Assembly: GCA_900545495.1 (NCBI GenBank)
Contig: UQZJ01000002.1
Span: forward strand, 1-64,000
Source: an uncultured Eubacteriales bacterium
GTDB taxonomy: Bacteria > Bacillota > Clostridia > Oscillospirales > Oscillospiraceae
Reading direction: 5' to 3'
DNA length: 64,000 nucleotides
Below the pieces are notes generated by a model that was not told where the DNA came from, ran no database searches, and was given only the letters and a program-made list of their open reading frames with translations. The translations under genes were made by a program, and so were the position numbers. The first letter of the stretch is position 1; every line of letters starts with the position of its first letter. Below, piece by piece: positions 58,259-64,000 of the stretch.

Positions 58259-58287
58259 TTGTGGGACACCGGCTTTTATGTTATTCT
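58259..58287 (+). promoter_or_regulatory. Promoter of the V-ATPase operon
   Basis: TTGTGG (58259-58264), a 17-nt spacer and TATTCT (58282-58287). A roughly 114-nt leader follows. Confidence 0.6.
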
Positions 58288-58293
58288 GAATCC

Positions 58294-58407
58294 AACATAA
58301 CGCAGAGGCCAGCCCCTCTGGTAACTATATGGTGTATTTCTCAGGGGGGAGGCCGCGCAGAGGGGTCACCCCCTGCCTGCATACATTGAGAAAGGCGGTG
58401 AGTAAAC
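58294..58407 (+). other. Structured 5' leader of the V-ATPase operon
   Basis: The leader holds CAGAGG/CCTCTG near its 5' end and a nested hairpin in which CAGGGGG (58342-58348) pairs with CCCCCTG (58369-58375). Outer TGTAT/ATACA and TTCTC/GAGAA segments are close to the RBS. It could be a regulatory leader; no riboswitch class is recognised by eye. Confidence 0.4.
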
Positions 58408-58722
58408 TTGTACCGGGAAAAGATCGACACCCTGCAAGCGGCGGAGGAGCGTCTGCTGGCGCAGAAGACCGCCGCACAGAACGCAGCGGCGGAGCGGGTG
58501 CGTCAGGCTGAAAAGGACGGCGCCGCGCTGATCGCCGCCGCGCAGGAGGCGGCGCGGCGCACCGCCGCAGAGGCGCTGCGTCAGGCGGAGGCACAGGCCG
58601 ACACGGAGCGGCAGGTCATGCTGGCGCACACCGAGGCGGACTGCCAAGCCCTCCGTAAAGCGGCGCTGGGCAGGATGGACGGCGCCGTGGCCTACCTGCT
58701 GGAAAAGGTGGTGAAACGGTAG
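58408..58722 (+). CDS. V-type ATPase subunit G/H (peripheral stalk, NtpF-like)
   Basis: 104 residues with a TTG start preceded by AAAGGCGGTGAG. The whole protein is one charged, alanine-rich helix (EERLLAQKTAAQNAAAERVRQAEKDG...), as expected for the stalk subunit that pairs with subunit E. It is first in the operon, matching the ntpF position of the Enterococcus hirae order F-I-K-E-C-G-A. Its stop directly adjoins the ATG of subunit I. Confidence 0.82.
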   Translation: MYREKIDTLQAAEERLLAQKTAAQNAAAERVRQAEKDGAALIAAAQEAARRTAAEALRQAEAQADTERQVMLAHTEADCQALRKAALGRMDGAVAYLLEKVVKR

Positions 58723-60666
58723 ATGGCCATTGTGAAAATGAAGCGCCTGCAGGTGCTGGCGCTGGAACGCGACCACGACGCCATACTCCGGCGGCTCCAG
58801 CACATGGGCTGTCTGGAGATCAGCGAGCCGGACACCGAAGCGCTGCCCGATACGCTGCGCCGGTGCGACACGGCGACGGCGGACTGTCTGGCGCGGCAGC
58901 GGCAGCTGCAAACAGCCATGGACACCCTGCGCCGCACGGCGCCGCCGCCCAAGGCGGGACTGCTGACGCCCCGCCCCCGCATTTCCGAGCGGGACTATCT
59001 GGATGAGGCGTCGCTGGCGGCGGAGCTGGAGACGGCACAGCGCATCAATGAGCTGGCGGCGGATATCAACCGTCTGACCGCCAAGGAGACCCAGCTGCGC
59101 AGTGAGCAGGCCGCCCTGCGTCCGTGGCGCAGTCTGGATGTGCCGCTGGAGCTGACAGAGACGCGCTGGTGCGATATCACCACCGGCACGCTGCCCCCCT
59201 TCGCCCACTGGGACGAGGTGCAGGGCGCGCTGGCATCGCAGATCCCGGAGGCGGAAGCGTACCTGCTGTACGCCGACCGGGAGCAGCAGTGCCTACTGCT
59301 GCTGACCCACAAGACCGTCACGGCAGCGGCGCTGGAGCTGCTGCGGAGCTTCGGCTTCGCCGGCGGACAGCTGAAGGGGCGGCACGGCACGCCGGAGGAG
59401 AACCTGACGGCGTTGGACGACGCGCTGCGGCAGACCGCCGCAGAGAAGGAGGACGCCCGTCAGGCGCTGGCGGCGCTGGGCGGCAAGCTGCCCGACCTCC
59501 AGCTATGCAGCGACCGGCTGAACTCCCGTCTCATGCGGGAGGAGAACCGGAAGCGGCTGCTGACCGACGGCTGCATCGTGGCCTTCGACGGCTGGATACC
59601 GGTGGCCAGGCTGCCCCGGCTGGCATCGTGGCTGGACACACTGGACTGTGCCTACGATGTCAGCGACCCCACGGCGGAGGAGATCCCCGACGTGCCGGTG
59701 CAGCTCCGCGGCAACGTGCTGACCCGCTCTATGAACTGCATCACGGAGCAGTACTCCATGCCCGCCTACGACGGCGTGGATCCCAACCCCATCATGGCGC
59801 CGTTTTTCATCTTCTTCTTCGGCATGATGATGGCGGATATGGGCTACGGCTTGGCCATGATCGTCGGCTCGCTGCTGTTTTTGAAGAAGAAGCGCCCCGC
59901 CAACAGGAGCTTCATGGAGATGATCTTCTGGTGCGGCATCATGACCTTTATCTTCGGCGCGCTGACCGGCGGCTTTCTGGGGGACTTCATCCCCCAGCTG
60001 TGTAAGCTCATCGACCCCGCCAGCACCGTTGCCCTGCCGTCGCTGTTCGACCCGCTGAATGACACCATGGCCATCATGGTGGGCTCGCTGGTGCTGGGCG
60101 CTATTCAGGTGTTCACCGGCATGGCCGTCAGCGTGGTGGAGAAGTGCCGGAACGGCCATTTCCCCGACGCGCTGTTCGATGAGATCACATGGTGGATCAT
60201 TCTGGCAGGCGGCGCTATGGCGCTGCTGGATGTGGGCAGCGTCGGCGGCGTACCGGTGGTGCTGTGTATCGGCGGCGTGATGCTGCTGTACGGCGCGGGC
60301 CGGGGCAAGAAGGGCTTCGGCAAGGTCACCGGCGTGGTGGCCGCCGTGTACAACGGCGTCACCGGCTTTTTCAGCGATATTCTGTCCTATGTGCGTCTGA
60401 TGGCGCTGATGCTGTCCGGCGCGGTGCTGGCGCAGGTATTCAATATGCTGGGCGCCACCACCGGTAACATCGTGACGTTCGTCATCATCTCGCTGGTGGG
60501 CAACACCCTGAATCTGGCGCTGAACCTGCTGGGCTGCTACGTCCACGATATGCGTTTGCAATTTCTGGAATTCTTCGGGCGTTTTTACAAGGACGGCGGC
60601 AAGGCCTTCCGTCCCCTGTGTATGCAATCCAACTATGTAGAGATCGTGAAGGAGGAACATGAGTAA
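58723..60666 (+). CDS. ntpI: V-type ATPase subunit I (a-type membrane subunit)
   Basis: 647 residues. The N-terminal half is soluble and coiled (KMKRLQVLALERDHDAILRRLQHMG..., with repeated Gln/Glu-rich helices). The C-terminal half has about seven membrane segments, beginning with PIMAPFFIFFFGMMMADMGYGLAMIVG and including FFSDILSYVRLMALMLSGAVLA, which carries the essential arginine of the ion half-channels. It anchors the stator to the K ring. Its stop overlaps the next start by one base. Confidence 0.95.
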   Translation: MAIVKMKRLQVLALERDHDAILRRLQHMGCLEISEPDTEALPDTLRRCDTATADCLARQRQLQTAMDTLRRTAPPPKAGLLTPRPRISERDYLDEASLAAELETAQRINELAADINRLTAKETQLRSEQAALRPWRSLDVPLELTETRWCDITTGTLPPFAHWDEVQGALASQIPEAEAYLLYADREQQCLLLLTHKTVTAAALELLRSFGFAGGQLKGRHGTPEENLTALDDALRQTAAEKEDARQALAALGGKLPDLQLCSDRLNSRLMREENRKRLLTDGCIVAFDGWIPVARLPRLASWLDTLDCAYDVSDPTAEEIPDVPVQLRGNVLTRSMNCITEQYSMPAYDGVDPNPIMAPFFIFFFGMMMADMGYGLAMIVGSLLFLKKKRPANRSFMEMIFWCGIMTFIFGALTGGFLGDFIPQLCKLIDPASTVALPSLFDPLNDTMAIMVGSLVLGAIQVFTGMAVSVVEKCRNGHFPDALFDEITWWIILAGGAMALLDVGSVGGVPVVLCIGGVMLLYGAGRGKKGFGKVTGVVAAVYNGVTGFFSDILSYVRLMALMLSGAVLAQVFNMLGATTGNIVTFVIISLVGNTLNLALNLLGCYVHDMRLQFLEFFGRFYKDGGKAFRPLCMQSNYVEIVKEEHE

Positions 60667-61154
60667 TGAGTATTCTTGAATCCATCGGCGGACTGGGTTT
60701 CGCCATTCTGGGCGCGGCGCTGACCGCCGGCCTGTGCTGCATCGGCTCCGCCAAGGGTACCGGCATGGTGGGTGAGGCCGCCGCCGGTCTGACCAGCGAG
60801 GATCCCGATAAGTCCACCAAATGCCTGATCTTACAGGTGCTGCCCGGCACCCAGGGTCTGTACGGCTTCGTGGCCCTGTTCCTGGTACTGGGCCAGGTGG
60901 GCGTGCTCAGCGGCAGCGCCGTGGACATCACCCTGTCCCAGGGTCTGTCCTTCTTTGCCGCCTGTCTGCCCATCATGCTGGGTGGCTGGCTCAGTGCCAT
61001 CTTCCAGGGTCGTGTGGCCGCCGCCTCCATCAACATCGTGGCCAAGCGTCCGGAGGCCGCCACCAAGGGCATCATCTACTGCGGCATCGTGGAGTTCTAC
61101 GCCATCTTGTCGCTGGTGGCCACCATCATGATCTCCCTGAACATTCTGAAGTAA
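60666..61154 (+). CDS. ntpK: V-type ATPase subunit K (rotor ring), sodium-type ligands
   Basis: 162 residues: two homologous hairpins, four membrane helices. The ion site is sodium-type. Leu59, Thr62 and Gln63 (LPGTQGLYGF), Gln114 (IFQGRVAAA) and Glu143 (IVEFYAILSLV) match E. hirae NtpK Leu61, Thr64, Gln65, Gln110 and Glu139. All side-chain ligands are present, so Na+ pumping is the best prediction. Only one of the two hairpins carries the acidic residue, as in other V-type rings. Confidence 0.95.
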   Translation: MSILESIGGLGFAILGAALTAGLCCIGSAKGTGMVGEAAAGLTSEDPDKSTKCLILQVLPGTQGLYGFVALFLVLGQVGVLSGSAVDITLSQGLSFFAACLPIMLGGWLSAIFQGRVAAASINIVAKRPEAATKGIIYCGIVEFYAILSLVATIMISLNILK

Positions 61155-61167
61155 GGCGGGTGCCGCT

Positions 61168-61752
61168 ATGAACGGACTGGAAAAGATCGTTGCCCGCATG
61201 GAGGCGGATACACAGGCGGCGTGCGACGCGCTGGCTGCCAGCGCCGCCGAAAATGCCGCCGCCATCCTCCGGGACTGTCAGGCGCAGGCGGACGCGGCGG
61301 CACAGGACAGCGCCCAGCGTGCGGCGGCACAGGCCGCCGCGCATCTGGAGCATCTCAACGGCAGCAGCCAGCTGGCCTGCCGCCAGCGTGTGCTGGCCGC
61401 CAAGCAGCAGCTCATCGACGAGGCCTTCGCCCGCACGGCGCAGGCGCTGACCGCGCTGCCGCAGGCGGAGTACGTCGACCTGCTGGCGTCGCTGGCCGCC
61501 GAGAACGGCAGCGGCGACGAGGAGCTGCTGCTGTCCAAGGCCGACCGGGACGCCGTGGGCGCGGCGGTGGTGGAGGCCGCCAATGCCAAAAAGCCCGGCG
61601 CCGCCTTCCGCCTGTCCGAGGAGACCCGTGACACCGGCGGCGGACTGGTACTGCGGCGGGGACGGGTGGAGCTGAATTGCAGCTTCACGGAAAAGCTTCG
61701 CCAGCTGCGGCAGGAGGAGTCCTCCGCCGTGGCACAGCTGTTATTTGACTGA
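61168..61752 (+). CDS. ntpE: V-type ATPase subunit E
   Basis: 194 residues. A long N-terminal alanine/glutamine-rich helix (RMEADTQAACDALAASAAENAAAIL...) leads to a C-terminal globular domain with LLSKADRDAVGAAVVEAANAK and GGGLVLRRGRVELNCSFTEKLRQL, typical of subunit E. It forms the peripheral stalk with the G/H subunit. Spacing from ntpK is 13 nt and the RBS AAGGCGGG is weak. Confidence 0.92.
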   Translation: MNGLEKIVARMEADTQAACDALAASAAENAAAILRDCQAQADAAAQDSAQRAAAQAAAHLEHLNGSSQLACRQRVLAAKQQLIDEAFARTAQALTALPQAEYVDLLASLAAENGSGDEELLLSKADRDAVGAAVVEAANAKKPGAAFRLSEETRDTGGGLVLRRGRVELNCSFTEKLRQLRQEESSAVAQLLFD

Positions 61753-61766
61753 AAGGGGGCGACCCT

Positions 61767-62750
61767 TTGACTAAGCGCAGAAAGGACACGGACTACCTGT
61801 TCCTCTCCGCCCGCATCCGGAGTCTGGAGCGAAACCTGCTGACCGCCCAGCGGTTGGAGCAGCTTTTGCAGGCGCCGTCGGCGGAAAACTGCTCCCAGCT
61901 GCTGTCCGACCTGGGGTATGACCCCATCCGGGACGAGGCCACCTTGCAGGCGAGCCTGAAAAAGCAGCGGGAGGACGTATTCGCCGAGCTGGAGCGGTTC
62001 ATGCCGGAGAAGGAGCTGCTGGACGTGTTCCGCATCAAATACGACTACCACAACATCAAGGTACTGCTGAAGGCGCCGGAGGGCGCGGAGCGTCTGCTGA
62101 TGGACGCCGGCACCATCCCCGCCGGGGACCTGCAGCGGCAGTACGCCGATGGCGGCAGCTGGCAGTTCCTCCCCGGCGACATGGCTGCCGCCGCCGAAAA
62201 GGCCGCCCAGCTTCTGGCGGAGACGGGCAGCGCCCAGCGCAGCGACTGTGTGCTGGACCGCGCCTGCTTTGCACAGCTGGAAAAGTTGGCGGCAGACAGC
62301 CGCTGCGACTACCTCCAGCGCTATGTCCGCGCCATGATCGACGCCGCCAACCTCCGCTCGCTGGTACGGGCGGAGCGGCTGCACATGGACCCCGGTTTTT
62401 TGCAGGAGGTGCTGTTCGAGGGCGGCAGCGTGCCGGTGGACACCCTCCGTGCCGGCGTTGGAAACGGCGTGGCCGCCCTGTTCCGCAGCACGGCGCTGCG
62501 GGAGGCGGCGGAGGAGGGCGAGGCGGCCGTCAAGGGCGGCAGCCTGACAGCCTTTGAAAAGGCCTGCGACAACGCGGTGCTGAAAACCGCCGCCGGCGCA
62601 CGGCAGGTACCCTTCGGCGTGGAGGTGGCGCTGGGCTACCTCATCGCCAAAGAGGCGGAGTGGACGGCTGTGCGCATCGTCATGGCCGGGCGTCTGGCAG
62701 GTCTGAGCGCCGACGCCATACGGGAAAGGCTGCGTGATGCATATGTATAA
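61767..62750 (+). CDS. ntpC: V-type ATPase subunit C (NtpC, d-type)
   Basis: 327 residues with a TTG start after AAAGGGGGCGACCC. It is an all-helical protein with the V-ATPase d/C pattern: DYLFLSARIRSLERNLLTAQRLEQLL, DVFRIKYDYHNIKVLLKA and YLQRYVRAMIDAANLRSLVRAERLHM. It couples the rotor ring to the central stalk. It overlaps the following subunit F gene by 14 nt. Confidence 0.92.
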   Translation: MTKRRKDTDYLFLSARIRSLERNLLTAQRLEQLLQAPSAENCSQLLSDLGYDPIRDEATLQASLKKQREDVFAELERFMPEKELLDVFRIKYDYHNIKVLLKAPEGAERLLMDAGTIPAGDLQRQYADGGSWQFLPGDMAAAAEKAAQLLAETGSAQRSDCVLDRACFAQLEKLAADSRCDYLQRYVRAMIDAANLRSLVRAERLHMDPGFLQEVLFEGGSVPVDTLRAGVGNGVAALFRSTALREAAEEGEAAVKGGSLTAFEKACDNAVLKTAAGARQVPFGVEVALGYLIAKEAEWTAVRIVMAGRLAGLSADAIRERLRDAYV

Positions 62751-63051
62751 GATCGCCGTACTGGGTGACCGCGACAGTGTGCTGGGCTTCCGGGCGCTGG
62801 GACTGGACGTGTTCTTCGCCGACGACGCCGAGACGGGCCGCAGGACCCTGCACCATCTGGCACAGGAGAGCTACGCCGTGATCTATGTGACGGAGCAGCT
62901 GGCACAGGATATGGCGGCGGAGATCGCCCGCTACCAGGATGACATGCTGCCCGCCGTCATCCTCATCCCCGGCAAGGGCGGCGCACTGGGTCTGGCGGAC
63001 CGGGCGCTGCACGCGGCGGTGGAACGCGCCGTGGGCGCGGATATTTCCTGA
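62737..63051 (+). CDS. ntpG: V-type ATPase subunit F (NtpG)
   Basis: 104 residues. The start is uncertain between GTG 62734, ATG 62737 and ATG 62743; GAAAGG 7 nt upstream favours 62737. The small Rossmann-like fold is recognisable: YKIAVLGDRDSVLGFRALGLDVFFADD, YAVIYVTEQLA and LPAVILIPGKGGALGLADRALHAAVERAVG. It is a central-stalk subunit and overlaps ntpC. Confidence 0.92.
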   Translation: MHMYKIAVLGDRDSVLGFRALGLDVFFADDAETGRRTLHHLAQESYAVIYVTEQLAQDMAAEIARYQDDMLPAVILIPGKGGALGLADRALHAAVERAVGADIS

Positions 63052-63064
63052 AAGGAGCAAGAGA

Positions 63065-64000
63065 ATGGGTAAGATCATCAAAGTCTCCGGCCCGCTGGTG
63101 GTGGCCGACGGCATGGCGGACGCCAGCATGGCGGATGTGGTGCGCGTAGGCCCCCAGCATCTGATCGGAGAGATCCTGAATATGACCGGCGACCGGGCCT
63201 CCATTCAGGTATACGAGGAGACGTCCGGTCTCGGCCCCGGCGCAGAGGTGGAGACCACCGGCGCGCCCCTCAGCGTGGAGCTGGGGCCGGGCCTGATCGA
63301 GAATATCTACGACGGCATCCAGCGTCCGCTGGAGGAGATCGTCCGCCGGGTGGGCGCCAACATCACCCGCGGCATTCAGGTGCCGGCGCTGGATCGTGAG
63401 CGGCTGTGGGACTTTACGCCCACCGCCGCCGTGGGCGCGGCCGTCACCGGCGGCGACGTGCTTGGCACCGTGCCGGAGACTCCGTCGGTGCTGCACCGGA
63501 TCATGGTGCCGGTGGGCGTCGCCGGTACGGTGGAGTGGCTGGCGGAGGCCGGGTCGTACAACATCACCCAGCCCATTGCCCGCCTCCGCACGGCGGACGG
63601 CGCGGTGCGGGAGCTGACCATGGTGCAGAAGTGGCCCGTCCGCGTGGGCCGTCCTTATAAGAAGAAATTCCCGCCGGAGACGCCGCTGCAAACGGGTCAG
63701 CGCGTCATCGACACCATGTTCCCCATCGCCAAGGGCGGCACCGCCGCCGTACCCGGCCCCTTCGGCTCCGGCAAGACCGTGGTGCAGCACCAGCTGGCCA
63801 AGTGGTCGGACGTGGACATCGTGGTCTACATCGGCTGCGGCGAGCGGGGCAACGAGATGACCGACGTGCTGCGGGAGTTCCCGGAGCTGACCGACCCCCG
63901 CACCGGCGAGAGTCTGATGAAGCGGACGGTGCTCATTGCCAACACCTCCGATATGCCGGTGGCCGCCCGGGAGGCGTCTGTCTACACTGGTATCACCATC
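63065..64000 (+). CDS. ntpA: V-type ATPase catalytic subunit A (3' end beyond window)
   Basis: Open from ATG 63065, with AAAGGAG upstream, to the window end (312 codons visible). The start GKIIKVSGPLVVADGM is the typical A-subunit beta-barrel. It is followed by the non-homologous insertion (around EWLAEAGSYNITQPIARL), Walker A GPFGSGKT near 237 and YIGCGERGNEM. This is the ATP-hydrolysing subunit. Subunits B and D should follow downstream. Confidence 0.96.
   Translation, partial: MGKIIKVSGPLVVADGMADASMADVVRVGPQHLIGEILNMTGDRASIQVYEETSGLGPGAEVETTGAPLSVELGPGLIENIYDGIQRPLEEIVRRVGANITRGIQVPALDRERLWDFTPTAAVGAAVTGGDVLGTVPETPSVLHRIMVPVGVAGTVEWLAEAGSYNITQPIARLRTADGAVRELTMVQKWPVRVGRPYKKKFPPETPLQTGQRVIDTMFPIAKGGTAAVPGPFGSGKTVVQHQLAKWSDVDIVVYIGCGERGNEMTDVLREFPELTDPRTGESLMKRTVLIANTSDMPVAAREASVYTGITI

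Overview
The window looks like chromosome from a GC-rich anaerobic Firmicute of the class Clostridia, most likely an Oscillospiraceae-type gut bacterium. This is inferred from the AGGAGG ribosome-binding sites, TTGACA/TATAAT promoters with 16-18 nt spacers, an F-type and a V-type ATPase in one stretch, a minimal two-gene SmsCB iron-sulfur system, an Asp23/FakA pair, and a sorting-signal-like surface protein. No species is claimed.

Layout. (1) 1-4.6 kb is accessory DNA: the 3' end of a type III-like restriction subunit, a soluble + four-helix membrane protein pair whose sizes and order recall phage lambda RexA/RexB, and a DUF4143 AAA ATPase. It ends in a gene-free, AT-rich stretch with short tandem repeats. 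(2) 4.7-32.3 kb is core chromosome: TauE/SafE exporter with MarR regulator, MarR-DegV (FakB-type), SmsCB, ferritin-like and HD proteins, FakA/Asp23, HtrA, an FAD oxidoreductase with a D-2-hydroxyacid dehydrogenase, endonuclease IV, YfcE-type phosphoesterase, an Smr gene carrying an apparent one-base frameshift, nitrilase, type Ic aspartate aminotransferase, the complete F1Fo operon, YgiQ radical SAM protein, a phosphatase-GNAT fusion and a PyrF-like protein lacking the catalytic motif. (3) 32.41-49.33 kb is an intact integrated element in the 3' end of a tRNA-Ser(GGA) gene. It is bounded by 27-nt direct repeats and carries a tyrosine integrase, an excisionase-like protein and a Rep_trans/MobT-type initiator. 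No conjugation machinery is visible, so it looks like an integrative mobilizable element. Its cargo is a GHKL ATPase joined to a PD-(D/E)XK-like domain, an 875-aa helical-repeat metallophosphoesterase, a DUF4143 ATPase, an XRE regulator, small antitoxin-like proteins and two unannotated structured RNA loci. (4) 49.4-64 kb is core again: MATE transporter with a polyhistidine tail, surface protein and divergent large regulator, YitT, FtsK/SpoIIIE and UppP, and the start of a V-type ATPase operon that runs off the end.

The findings most worth following are the F-ATPase alpha subunit, whose N-terminus is the C-terminal domain of subunit delta while no separate delta gene is present, and the tRNA-Ser element with its two structured RNAs, shared operator-like motif and candidate defence genes. 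The F-type c subunit lacks the full sodium ligand set whereas the V-type K subunit has it, so one machine may pump protons and the other sodium.
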